A stretch of DNA of 64,000 nucleotides, taken from positions 186,001 through 250,000 of the forward strand of contig JADJBP010000007.1 of NCBI GenBank assembly GCA_016703625.1, in the 5' to 3' direction. Below, in pieces: positions 19,144-27,872 of this stretch (position 1 is the first letter of the stretch; every line of letters begins with the position of its first letter). A program made the translations under genes and the position numbers. The notes under the pieces were generated by a model that saw nothing but the letters and a program-made list of their open reading frames with translations, did not search any database and was not told where the DNA came from. The stretch is from Chitinophagaceae bacterium (GTDB taxonomy: Bacteria; Bacteroidota; Bacteroidia; Chitinophagales; Chitinophagaceae).

Positions 19144-20237
19144 TCAGCGTTTAAACAGCTCAGCATAAAAGAGATCAATTTCTTTTCTTCCTGCTGCCAG
19201 TTTACATGTTCTCTCACAATTAAACAGTTATGCTGCAATTCATCATACAAAACCTCATTGGACAGTAAATTGTTCAGTTGTGCTGATAAATTTGTGGAAC
19301 CGGTATCATCTACCAGCCATGCAAATGGCAATTGATTGTTTAAAGCAGCATAAACAGGGTAATTTACACAAAGCTGCGGAATGCCCGCATGCAGGTAATC
19401 AAAAAACCGGTTGGCCAACGAATAATAGTTACTTAAACCGGTTTTCTCAAAAAGGGTAATGCCAATATAAGCCTGTTGGGTAATGACAGCCAGTTCTTCC
19501 GGTTGAATTTTTCCCTTAAAGATCACTTTTTCCTGCAGGTTATGTTCTGTAACGAGTTGTTTTGCCTGGTTCATAAAATTACCATCGCCGCAAATGACCA
19601 GTTTACAGTTGATATTTATAAAAGCGGGTATCAGTGTTTCAAAACAGCGTCCTTCATTCACCGCACCCTGGTACAGGATGAACCTTTCTTTTTTTTCCGC
19701 AACCCGTATATTCTTCAGCATTGCAATATTCCTGATCACTTCATACTGCACGCCGTACATTTTATTGAATTCGTTGGCTATGGGTTCATTTACAGTATAT
19801 ACATGTACAAATTTGGGGACGGTGTACCGTTCAATTTTTTTCCATACCCGGTAAATACCGGGCCTGGTAACAATCTCCTTCATTTCGCAAAACAATTCAT
19901 GTGCATCATATACCCGCTTTGTTTTTTTTATCCGTGAAATGAAATAACCCGGGAGTATGGTATCCAGGTCAACAGCACAAATGCAATCCATCTTCTTAAA
20001 AAGCAGGTAAAAGAACAGGCGGGTATTATATTCAGCATAAAAAAGTTTGCCCTTTTCAAAAATGCAGGGAATCCTTTTTTGCCTGAAAGGCTGATCTATA
20101 AGTGGTAAAGAAGACCTTAATTTTCTGCCAACCAATAATACTTTATATCCTGCATTGGCCAGCGAATTGCAGATGCGTATCATGCGCTGGTCGTAGCTGA
20201 GATCGGAGGTTACTGTTAAGATGATGGTTTTGTTCAA
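19144..20237 (-). CDS. Glycosyltransferase family 4 protein
   Basis: A TTG start at 20237 (MNKTIILTVTSDLSYDQRMIRICNSLANAGYKVLLVGR) overlaps the upstream oxidoreductase stop as TTGA, showing translational coupling. GT-B hallmarks include VYDAHELFCEM, FILYQGAVNEGRCFETLIPAF, KLVICGDGNFM and GLSNYYSLANRFFDYLHAGIPQLC. The frame as written runs to 19083, but a missing T in the run near 19165 probably shifts it. The other frame gives LISFYAELFKR and a stop at 19144-19146, a more natural end that also removes an overlap with the next gene. Corrected length is about 364 residues. Donor and acceptor are unknown. Confidence 0.87.
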
Positions 20238-21245
20238 AACGTAAACTTATTCAAAACTGGTTTTGTAAATTTTTGGATGATCTCAACTGTTTTCAATCCG
20301 GCTGCTGCATCAGCAAATTCATGCCCGTTATCCAGTAAAGCCATCATTAGATTTTCATACACTTTATCATGATTACTCATGCTGCCGGTATAAAAGCCAT
20401 AAGCATTGGCAGGATTGCCCTTTGGCAATTCGGGTTTGGATATCCCGCAAACCCGGCAATATTCCAGTTCATTCAAATATTGTCCGCCGATCTTTACCGT
20501 TCCGTTTTCGGCAAAAACGGTAAATGAGCCTTCCATATTTTTTTCAAAACTGTTAACTGTATAATTCAAAGTTCCGATTGCTCCGCTTTCCATTTCAAAA
20601 AAGAACGATCCCGGCATCTTCGAAATCGATCATGTTATGTGCAAAATTTTTACGGGTTGCTGTAACTTTTGAAACATCGCCCAGCAGCCAGTAAAGCAGG
20701 TCTATAAAATGGCTGAACTGGGTAAAAAGGGTACCGCCATCCAGCTCTTTAGTACCCTTCCACCCGGTAAAATAGGCTGCGGGCCTGTTCCAAAAACAGT
20801 TCAGCTGGAAACTGTAAATGGTTCCCAGTTTTTTGGTACGGATCAGGTCTTTTAAAAAAACAACCGGTGGGTTGTAACGGTTCTGTTTAACCACGAACAG
20901 TTTTTTACCGGCCTTTTTGGCTGCATCGATCATCTTAAGTCCATCTTCCACCTGTATGCACAAAGGCTTTTCACACAGCACATGGATTCCGGCTCCCAGT
21001 ACTTTTATGGCATGTGCTGCATGCAGCCCGTTTGGGGTGCAAATACTTACTACCTGTAAACCGGTTTCCTGTGCAAGCATTTCTTCTATGGAATAATAGG
21101 CCCTGGCATGGTAACGGTCAGCCATAGCATTGGCCTTTTCCGGTATAATATCGCATACGGCCACCAGGTTCCCGTGCCTGGTCATCTGCTCTGCATGCCG
21201 TTCTGCGATCCGGCCACAACCTATTATGGCAAATGATGTATTCAT
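20234..21245 (-). CDS. Gfo/Idh/MocA family oxidoreductase (one frameshift)
   Basis: The N-terminal Rossmann fold starts FAIIGCGRIAERHAEQM and contains the conserved VLCEKPL with the nicotinamide-proximal lysine, followed by VVKQNRYNPPVVFLK. The C-terminal sheet domain includes LDGGTLFTQFSHFIDLLYWLLGD, with the active-site His region, and after a frameshift near 20605 continues to HEFADAAAGLKTVEIIQKF. Corrected length is 337 residues. WlbA-like members of this family oxidise UDP-sugars in LPS or O-antigen synthesis. Coupling to a glycosyltransferase gene (4-bp overlap) supports a glycan role, but the substrate cannot be read from the sequence. Confidence 0.88.
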
Positions 21246-21304
21246 ATATTGGCAATATTCAAAAAAAATCCTTAATCTACCACTTAAAAATCAATATTTC
21301 TACG

Positions 21305-21312
21305 TACTTTTG
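21305..21312 (+). promoter_or_regulatory. Candidate -7 box TACTTTTG upstream of rpsO
   Basis: TACTTTTG matches TAnnTTTG exactly, 50 bp upstream of the rpsO start, leaving a leader of about 45 nt. rpsO leaders in other bacteria carry autoregulatory structures; none is obvious here. Confidence 0.45.
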
Positions 21313-21362
21313 CATCCAATTTAAAAAAGAAACATAACAAAGACGTTATTAAACAAACAAAG

Positions 21363-21635
21363 ATGCCGTATTTAACAATCGAAAAAAAAGCAGACATTTT
21401 CACCAATTTTGGAGCAAAAGCTTCCAACACAGGTTCTATTGAAGGACAGATCGCCTTATTGACAGAGCGGATCAACCACATTTCAAACCACCTGAAGACC
21501 AACAAAAAGGATTTCTCTTCACAAAGAGGCTTAATGATGATGGTAGGCCAGCGCAAGCGGTTACTCACTTATCTCAGCAAGCACGACCTGACCGGTTACA
21601 GGGCTTTGATCGAGAAATTAGGTTTGCGTAAATAA
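21363..21635 (+). CDS. rpsO: 30S ribosomal protein S15
   Basis: The 90-residue protein has the full S15 pattern: an N-terminal helix, NTGSIEGQIALLTERINHISNHLKTNKKDFSSQRGL (16S rRNA helix 22 binding region) and VGQRKRLLTYLSKHDLTGYRALIEKLGLRK. S15 nucleates the platform of the small subunit. It is intact, unlike many neighbours. The order rpsO-pnp is conserved in many bacteria. A candidate promoter lies 50 bp upstream and a terminator follows within 25 bp, so it may be transcribed largely on its own. Confidence 0.98.
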   Translation: MPYLTIEKKADIFTNFGAKASNTGSIEGQIALLTERINHISNHLKTNKKDFSSQRGLMMMVGQRKRLLTYLSKHDLTGYRALIEKLGLRK

Positions 21636-21657
21636 ACTTTCCAACTATGTAATAATT

Positions 21658-21696
21658 AATTCCCAACCTTTTTTTCAGTTGGGAATTATTCTTTTT
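21658..21696 (+). terminator. Intrinsic terminator after rpsO
   Basis: Stem AATTCCCAAC (21658-21667) and GTTGGGAATT (21678-21687) is a perfect 10 bp around a T-rich loop, followed by ATTCTTTTT. It separates rpsO from pnp. Confidence 0.85.
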
Positions 21697-21770
21697 ACAG
21701 TATTTAATCATTAGAGATCGGGATATTACAAAAATCTAAGATCTTATATCTACTATCATAAATCAACTTT

Positions 21771-23853
21771 ATGTCATTATTCAACCCAAAATCAGTTACG
21801 TTTGATATAGGTGGGGGCCGCATGGTAACCATCGAAACAGGCAAAATGGCCCGCCAGGCCGATGGAGCAGTTACTGTGCGCCAGGGCAATTGTATTTTAC
21901 TGGCTACCGTGGTTGCCAATAAAGAACCCAAACCCGGACAGGGATTTTTTCCTTTATCAGTTGATTACCAGGAAAAATTTGGTTCTGCCGGACGTATCCC
22001 CGGTTCTTTCTTTAAAAGAGAGGCCCGTTTAAACGATTACGAAATTCTTACCTCAAGATTAATAGACAGGGCATTAAGGCCTTTGTTCCCGGAAGATTAT
22101 TTATGCGAAGTACAGGTTTTAATTACCCTTATTTCTTCAGATGAAGAAGTGATGCCTGATTCACTGGCTTGTTTGGCTGCATCGGCTGCACTGGCTGTTT
22201 CCGATATTCCCATCCAGGAAATTATTTCGGAAGTACGTATCGGAAGGGTTAATGGTGAATTGATCATCAATCCATCCCGCACCCAGCTTGCGGCATCTGA
22301 TTTTGAATTCATCATTGCCGCTACTGATAAGAACATTATGATGGTGGAAGGTGAGAGCAATGAGTGCCAGGAAGAAGACCTGATCAAAGCCATTGAAGCA
22401 GGCCATGAAGCCATTCGTTTGCAGGTAAAAGCGCAACAGGACTTAAGAGGCCTGGTGGGAATTACTGCCAAGCGGGAATATACAAAGCCTTACCGCAATG
22501 AAGCGCTGAATGAGAAGATCACGGCATTTGCAAAAGATAAAATGTATGCTATTGCTGCAGCAGCATCTGCAAAGTTCGAACGAAGTGATGCTTTTAAAGC
22601 ATTACACCAGGAAGTGGTTGATTTTTTAGGTGAAGAATTGCCTGATGAGGACAAAGCACTGATCGGGCATTATACCGGTGACCTGCAATATTATGTGGTA
22701 CGTGATATGATCCTGCACGAAAGAAAACGTTTGGATGGAAGGGGTACAGAAGATATACGCCAATTGGAAATGGAGATCGATAATTTACCAACTCCACATG
22801 GTTCTGCATTATTTACAAGAGGTGAAACCCAATCACTTACAACAGTTACTTTAGGTACTCCTTTAGATGAGTTGTTGATGGAAAGTGCCAACAAATCAGA
22901 TTATACCAACTTTTTTGCACTATAATTTCCCGCCATTTTCAACTGGTGAGGTTAAAATGATGAGGGGTGTAGGCCGCAGGGAAGTGGGTCATGGTAATTT
23001 GGCCATGCGTTCATTGAAGAAAATGATGCCGGGCAGCGATTATCCTTATACCGTTAGGGTTGTAAGTGATATCCTGGAAAGCAACGGTTCATCATCCATG
23101 GCCACTGTTTGTGCCGGTTCACTGGCGCTGATGGATGCGGGTGTGCCGATGGCAAAACACGTTAGCGGTGTTGCCATGGGACTTATCAAAAAAGGTGATG
23201 ATTTTGCGATTTTAACAGATATCCTGGGTGATGAAGATCATTTGGGTGATATGGATTTTAAAGTTACGGGTACCCGTGATGGTATTTGCGGTGTGCAAAT
23301 GGATATAAAAGTTGATGGTTTAAGCATGGATGTTATGCGCCAGGCATTGGCCCAGGCTAAAAAAGGACGTATGCATATCCTGGAAGCCATGTATGCCTGT
23401 ATGCCTGCTGCCAGTGAAGAGGTGAAACCACATGCACCACGCATGGTTAAGATCATTATCGACAAAGAATACATTGGTGCAGTGATAGGGCCCGGCGGTA
23501 AAGTGATACAGGAAATTCAGCGTGAAACCGGTGCTACCATTAATATTGAAGAAGTGGATAACAGGGGAGAAGTAAGTATTTTCTCTAAAGAAAAAGCAAG
23601 CCTGGAAAGGGCATTGGCCTGGATCAATGGGCTGGTAGCCGTACCCGTTGTAGGCGATACCTACGAAGGAACGGTGAAGAGTATCAAGGAATTTGGTGCT
23701 TTTGTGGAGTTCCTGCCTAAAAAAGAAGGTTTGCTGCACATCAGTGAAATAAGCTGGAAACGTTTGGAAAGTATGGATGGTATCTTTAAGGAAGGGATAT
23801 TTAGTACCGTTCCGCCTTTGGTGGAACGGTTTTTTGTTTCATTAATATTTTGA
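21771..23853 (+). CDS. pnp: Polyribonucleotide nucleotidyltransferase (one frameshift, truncated S1 domain)
   Basis: PNPase degrades RNA 3' to 5' with phosphate. The first RNase PH domain (GRMVTIETGKMARQADGAVTVRQGN, FFPLSVDYQEKF, RLIDRALRPLFPEDY), the helical linker, the second PH domain (RGVGRREVGHGNLAMRSL, SSMATVCAGSLALMDAGVP, ILTDILGDEDHLGDMDFKVTGT), the KH domain (IIIDKEYIGAVIGPGGKVIQEI) and the start of S1 (GTVKSIKEFGAFVEFLPKKEGLLHISEISW) are present. A T is missing from the run near 22910, restored by LHYNFPPFS in the next frame. After RLESMDGIFKEG the expected rest of S1 is absent and the frame runs into a terminator hairpin, so about 30-50 residues appear lost. Confidence 0.93.
23806..23835 (+). 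terminator. Intrinsic terminator at the 3' end of pnp
   Basis: Arms ACCGTTCCGCC (23806-23816) and GGTGGAACGGT (23820-23830) form an 11-bp stem (one G-T pair) with a 3-nt loop, followed by a T run. It lies inside the currently open pnp frame, which supports the view that the pnp 3' end is truncated here. Confidence 0.85.
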
Positions 23854-23857
23854 GATC

Positions 23858-24673
23858 ATGAATTACCTGCAGATCGAATTTAAGGCCATTTCTAAAGCAG
23901 AAAGTGAAATACTTGTTGCGTTATTGTCGGAATCGGGATTTGAAAGTTTTGAGGAAACCGAAAAAGCACTTTTTGCATACATAAAGGAAGAAGGATTTAC
24001 AGAAAGCAACTTACAAACAATGCTGCAAGTTGTACCTGTTAAATATACCATATCCGTTATTCCACAACAAAACTGGAATGCCCGGTGGGAGGAAAGCTTT
24101 GAACCAGTCATTATATATGATTTTGCGGCCATCAGGGCCGTTTTTCACAAAGCCATTAAGGATGTGCAGCACGAAATAATCATAACCCCAAAAATGAGTT
24201 TCGGCACCGGCCATCATGCCACCACTTTTATGATGATTGAACAGATGAAGGACCTTGACCTTACCGGTAAACGGGTGCTGGATTTTGGCACCGGCACTGC
24301 CGTACTGGCCATTTTAGCCGAAAAAATGGGTGCTTCAACAATTGATGCCATTGATCACGATGAATGGAGTATTGAAAACTCGCTTGAAAATGCAGCAGCC
24401 AATCATTGTAAAAAAATAAACCTCGTCAAAGCTGAAACCATTGCCACCGGCCAATTATATGATGTGATCCTGGCCAATATTAATTTAAACGTGATCTTAC
24501 ATAATTTGCAGGCATGTAAAGCCGTTAGTAAAAAAGGAACCATCCTGTTGCTGAGCGGAATTATTGAAGCTGATCAAACCAACATGAAGGATTCACTGTC
24601 GGCATTTGGCTGGAAACATCATAAAACGATCCAAAAAGGAGAATGGATCTGCATGCTGGCTCAAATGAATTGA
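23858..24673 (+). CDS. prmA: Ribosomal protein L11 methyltransferase
   Basis: PrmA trimethylates ribosomal protein L11 using S-adenosylmethionine. Visible are the N-terminal substrate-recognition domain, the linker with NWNARWEESFEPVII, and the methyltransferase core: MSFGTGHHATTFMMI, VLDFGTGTAVLAILAEKMGA (SAM-binding motif I; GTGTA rather than the more usual GTGSG), AIDHDEWSIENSLENA and YDVILANINLNVI (NPPF-like position, here NINL as is normal for PrmA). The length of 271 residues is normal and the gene is unbroken. It starts 4 bp after the open pnp frame, though the terminator in between suggests separate transcription. Confidence 0.94.
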   Translation: MNYLQIEFKAISKAESEILVALLSESGFESFEETEKALFAYIKEEGFTESNLQTMLQVVPVKYTISVIPQQNWNARWEESFEPVIIYDFAAIRAVFHKAIKDVQHEIIITPKMSFGTGHHATTFMMIEQMKDLDLTGKRVLDFGTGTAVLAILAEKMGASTIDAIDHDEWSIENSLENAAANHCKKINLVKAETIATGQLYDVILANINLNVILHNLQACKAVSKKGTILLLSGIIEADQTNMKDSLSAFGWKHHKTIQKGEWICMLAQMN

Positions 24674-24775
24674 AGGTATCTTATATATGAAGATCTAAAA
24701 GTTACATAATTAAAGGATTTTTTATAAATATTGCCATTAAGGACTTTAAATAGCCGGTTAAAGGCAGATTTTTGT

Positions 24776-24783
24776 TATTTTTG
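24776..24783 (+). promoter_or_regulatory. Candidate -7 box TATTTTTG upstream of plsY
   Basis: TATTTTTG matches TAnnTTTG, 28 bp upstream of the preferred plsY start at 24812, and supports that start over the upstream ATG at 24731. Confidence 0.45.
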
Positions 24784-24811
24784 CACTCTTCAACTCAAGC
24801 TAAAGAAACAA

Positions 24812-25465
24812 ATGAAAGAACTTGCTCTCATCATTTTATCCTATTTGATTGGCTCTATTCCAACTGCTTTAATAATCAGCAGACGTTTTTTCGGTATCGA
24901 TATCCGCGACTATGGCAGTGGAAATATGGGAGCCACCAATACGTTCAGGGTTTTGGGCTCACGGTATGGAACTATGGTCATGGTATTTGATATTTTAAAA
25001 GGAATGGCTGCGGTGATGCTGTATAATTTTCTGCCTTTTTACGTAAATAATGACCTGGAAAGAACCAACCTGATGCTTGGCCTGGGACTTTCGGCAGTAA
25101 TCGGACATGTTTTCCCGGTCTTTGCCGGTTTCAAGGGAGGTAAAGGTGTTGCAACTTTACTGGGTATGGTACTGGCTATTCAGCCGGTCATTGCAGTAAG
25201 TTGTATTGGAATTTTTATATTGGTTCTTTTTCTTACAAGGTATGTATCATTAAGCTCCATCCTGGCAGCTGTAGCATTACCCATCTGCGTTTTATGGATA
25301 TGGAACGAAAACGAATTACTGTACAGGGTATTTGCGTTAATTGTGGCCATCCTGGTTGTAGTCACCCATCAAAAAAACATTGGGCGCATTTTGCGTGGTG
25401 TGGAAAGCAGGGTGCCTATTTTTAAAAACAGGGATAAAAGAAAAACCCGCCGTAATAACGGGTAA
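24812..25465 (+). CDS. plsY: Acyl-phosphate:glycerol-3-phosphate acyltransferase
   Basis: PlsY is the membrane enzyme that transfers an acyl group from acyl phosphate to glycerol-3-phosphate, the first step of phospholipid synthesis. Diagnostic motifs are SYLIGSIPTALIISRRFFGIDIRDYGSGNMGATNTFRVLG (motif 1), GHVFPVFAGFKGGKGVATLLG (motif 2) and VTHQKNIGRILRGVESR (motif 3), with five or so membrane helices between. I choose ATG 24812 (MKELALIILSYLIG), giving 217 residues, because the in-frame ATG at 24731 adds 27 residues with no family character and lies upstream of the -7 box. Confidence 0.95.
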   Translation: MKELALIILSYLIGSIPTALIISRRFFGIDIRDYGSGNMGATNTFRVLGSRYGTMVMVFDILKGMAAVMLYNFLPFYVNNDLERTNLMLGLGLSAVIGHVFPVFAGFKGGKGVATLLGMVLAIQPVIAVSCIGIFILVLFLTRYVSLSSILAAVALPICVLWIWNENELLYRVFALIVAILVVVTHQKNIGRILRGVESRVPIFKNRDKRKTRRNNG

Positions 25466-25572
25466 AAACTCAAATACCAGGTACTTCTCCGGTTATTATT
25501 TTTATATAATTATTATTAAAAAATATATTGGTACGCCAATTGATTGTATAAGTAATTAAAAACGACTACATC

Positions 25573-26379
25573 ATGAAAAAAATTATTTTAGGGCTTGCAG
25601 CAGTGTCTTTTTTTATTGCATGCAGCACCAATTCTATTACAGGTCGCAAGCAACTGGCATTATTTGGGGAAGAAACTTTACAACAGCAGGCTACCACAGA
25701 ATATCAGTCATTCCTGTCGCAGAATAAAGTGTTAAATGTGAATTCGAGCAAAGATGCCGAAATGGTCAGAAGGGTAGGCAGCCGTATCGCAAATGCGATC
25801 ACACAATACTATACACAAAAAGGTATGGCAAGCGAACTGAACGGGTACAAATGGGAGTTTAACCTGGTAGATTCAAAAGAAGTCAATGCCTGGTGCATGC
25901 CCGGTGGAAAAGTAGTTGTTTATTCAGGCCTTTTACCTATTACACAAAATGAAGCCGCGCTGGCTGTAGTAATGGGTCATGAAATAACACACGCCATTGC
26001 CCATCACGGTAACGAACGTATGAGCCAGGGAGCCCTGGCACAGGGACTGGAGATCGTTGGTAATATTGCAACGGCCAATAACCCAAAATACAATTCATTG
26101 TTCAACAGCGTATTTGCACCGGGTGCACAGATCGCTTACTTATTACCCAACTCACGTAACCAGGAACTGGAAGCCGACCGTTTTGGTTTGAATTTTGCAG
26201 CCATGGCGGGTTATAATCCCAGGGAAGCCATTCCATTCTGGCAAAGAATGGCTGCTGCTGCCAACGGGCAAAAGCCACCTGAGTTCCTGTCTACACACCC
26301 TTCTGATGAAAACAGGATCGCAAAACTGGAAAGTTATATGCCGGAAGCTTTGAGTTACTACAAACCGGTTGGCAAATAA
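25573..26379 (+). CDS. M48 family metallopeptidase, lipoprotein
   Basis: The N-terminus MKKIILGLAAVSFFIACSTNSITGRKQLAL has a lipobox (FIAC) followed by the TGR motif common to BepA/LoiP-like proteins. The zinc site is HEITH at residues 136-140, with the third ligand glutamate in NQELEADRFGLNFA (about residue 200). CMPGGKVVVYSGLL precedes it. The length of 268 residues matches single-domain M48 lipoproteins without TPR repeats, which act in outer-membrane protein quality control in other bacteria. It stands alone, preceded by an AT-rich gap and followed by a strong terminator. The natural substrate is unknown. Confidence 0.92.
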   Translation: MKKIILGLAAVSFFIACSTNSITGRKQLALFGEETLQQQATTEYQSFLSQNKVLNVNSSKDAEMVRRVGSRIANAITQYYTQKGMASELNGYKWEFNLVDSKEVNAWCMPGGKVVVYSGLLPITQNEAALAVVMGHEITHAIAHHGNERMSQGALAQGLEIVGNIATANNPKYNSLFNSVFAPGAQIAYLLPNSRNQELEADRFGLNFAAMAGYNPREAIPFWQRMAAAANGQKPPEFLSTHPSDENRIAKLESYMPEALSYYKPVGK

Positions 26380-26404
26380 ATTTACCTGTAAAATTATTTT
26401 ATTG

Positions 26405-26431
26405 AAAAACTCCGTGAAAACGGAGTTTTTC
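26405..26431 (+). terminator. Intrinsic terminator after the M48 peptidase gene
   Basis: A perfect 11-bp stem AAAAACTCCGT (26405-26415) and ACGGAGTTTTT (26420-26430) with a 4-nt loop GAAA and a T-rich tail. Confidence 0.88.
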
Positions 26432-26598
26432 TGTTTTATATTTTTATCTGCCAAACTTAATGTTTAATTTTACATACCTATACTGCCCCGTTAATATAAC
26501 AAAACCCTATTCAAAGCCAATCGTTACCTGCAAAACAAGAATGCTTCGCGTATGAAGCCTGTGTTTATTTTTCTTAACCGTTAACTGCATATCTAATT

Positions 26599-27039
26599 AT
26601 GGCTGATGAAAATTTACTGGAAAAATTAGAGCTTCATGATGAAAAAAACCTGCTGATCCAGGGATTACCTTCATCTATTGAAAAACAGTTTATCAAACTT
26701 AATTTTTCAAAAAATGTAACCCCGTTACTGAGAAACCGCAAAATAGATTTTGCCCTGGTCTTTGCCGTTAGTCAACGGCAGCTGGTTGCTATCTTAAATG
26801 ATGTGGTTCCTTCCCTGCAGGAAGAAGCCAAGTTCTGGATCGCCTATCCCAAACCTGCTTCCAAAATAGCCAGCGACCTGGCACGTGATAAAAACTGGGA
26901 TTTTGTTTCAGACTTTGGATTTGAAGCCGTACACATCATAGGGCTCGACAATGTATGGAGTGCCGGGCGTTTTAAAAAAGGGGGAACCGGTTTGAAAAAA
27001 AAGAGCCTTTCTGCTGCACATATCATGCACCCGGCATAG
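26599..27039 (+). CDS. Conserved hypothetical protein, DUF3052-like
   Basis: The 146-residue soluble protein has no signal peptide or membrane segment. Its features are KNLLIQGLPSSIEKQFIKLNFSKNVTPLL near the start, a central DFALVFAVSQRQLVAILNDVVPSLQEEAKFWIAYPKPASKI, and VHIIGLDNVWSAGRFKK towards the end. The segments FWIAYPK and DNVWSAGRF resemble DUF3052-type proteins, a small family of unknown function; this match is from memory and needs a profile search. The C-terminus is basic. It sits between the M48 peptidase and the sirtuin, flanked by terminators on both sides, so it appears to be its own transcription unit. Confidence 0.65.
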   Translation: MADENLLEKLELHDEKNLLIQGLPSSIEKQFIKLNFSKNVTPLLRNRKIDFALVFAVSQRQLVAILNDVVPSLQEEAKFWIAYPKPASKIASDLARDKNWDFVSDFGFEAVHIIGLDNVWSAGRFKKGGTGLKKKSLSAAHIMHPA

Positions 27040-27044
27040 ATCAA

Positions 27045-27075
27045 AAAATACCCGGCCTTTTAACCCCGGGTTTTC
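27045..27075 (+). terminator. Intrinsic terminator after the DUF3052-like gene
   Basis: ACCCGG (27050-27055) pairs with CCGGGT (27066-27071), extended by flanking A and T runs, with TTTT at the 3' side. Confidence 0.6.
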
Positions 27076-27170
27076 CTTACGGTTATAAATAATAAACACT
27101 GCACATAAAGTGATGCAGCAAAGTGAATGCCTGCATCACCCGCTATTCGGCAGCATGTACCTTTCGTAAG

Positions 27171-27866
27171 ATGAAAAATAAAAAGCACATCGTTGTACTA
27201 ACAGGAGCCGGCATCAGTGCAGAAAGCGGTTTAAAGACCTTTCGTGACAGTGATGGCTTATGGATGGGGTACGATGTGTATGAAGTTGCTTCTCCAGGTG
27301 GATGGAACAAAAACCCCCAACTGGTCTTAGACTTTTACAATGCCCGCCGCAGGGATGTGGGTGCAGCTTTGCCCAATGCAGCCCATACCGGACTTGCCGA
27401 ACTGGAAAAAGATTTTGAGGTGACCATCATTACTCAAAATATTGATGACCTGCATGAAAGGGGAGGTTCTTCTAATGTATTGCACCTGCACGGCGAAATA
27501 TTTAAAATGCGCAGCGTTGACAATGAACAGGTGTTTTTTGAGATCCGGGATGACATTAACCTGGGCGATAAGGCAGCAGACGGGGCACAACTCAGGCCCC
27601 ATATCGTTTGGTTTGGCGAACCGGTACCCATGATCGAAAAAGCAGCTGCATTGTTACACAACTGCGATTATTTTGTGGTGATTGGAACTTCCCTGCAGGT
27701 TTACCCGGCAGCATCGCTTTTATATTATGCTCCGCCACATTTACCCATATTCATCATTGATAAAAAGATACCGGTAACTGAAGGACAGGAGAACCTGCAC
27801 CTGATAGAAATGCCTGCCACTAAAGGGGTGGAAGCATTGAAAAGAATATTAATTGAAGGCTTGTGA
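27171..27866 (+). CDS. cobB: NAD-dependent protein deacylase (sirtuin)
   Basis: Sirtuins remove acyl groups from lysine using NAD. Motifs present: VVLTGAGISAESGLKTFRDSDGLW (NAD binding), TIITQNIDDLHERGGSS, the catalytic histidine in LHLHGEIF, VWFGEPVP and VIGTSLQVYPAASL. FYNARRR carries the Tyr-X-X-Arg pair that in SIRT5-type enzymes binds succinyl or malonyl groups, so desuccinylation is plausible. No CXXC zinc pairs are visible in the small domain. I choose ATG 27171 (232 residues); the upstream ATG at 27123 adds an unrelated stretch. A -7-like TACCTTTC lies 5 bp before this start. The gene is intact and converges on the saccharopine-dehydrogenase-like gene. Confidence 0.92.
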   Translation: MKNKKHIVVLTGAGISAESGLKTFRDSDGLWMGYDVYEVASPGGWNKNPQLVLDFYNARRRDVGAALPNAAHTGLAELEKDFEVTIITQNIDDLHERGGSSNVLHLHGEIFKMRSVDNEQVFFEIRDDINLGDKAADGAQLRPHIVWFGEPVPMIEKAAALLHNCDYFVVIGTSLQVYPAASLLYYAPPHLPIFIIDKKIPVTEGQENLHLIEMPATKGVEALKRILIEGL

Positions 27867-27872
27867 TAAAAA

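Noticed and set aside
22890..22930. Programmed frameshifting in pnp and other genes at T or A runs.
   Set aside because: No slippery heptamer with a downstream pseudoknot was recognised, such shifts are not known for these genes, and they occur in most genes of the window.
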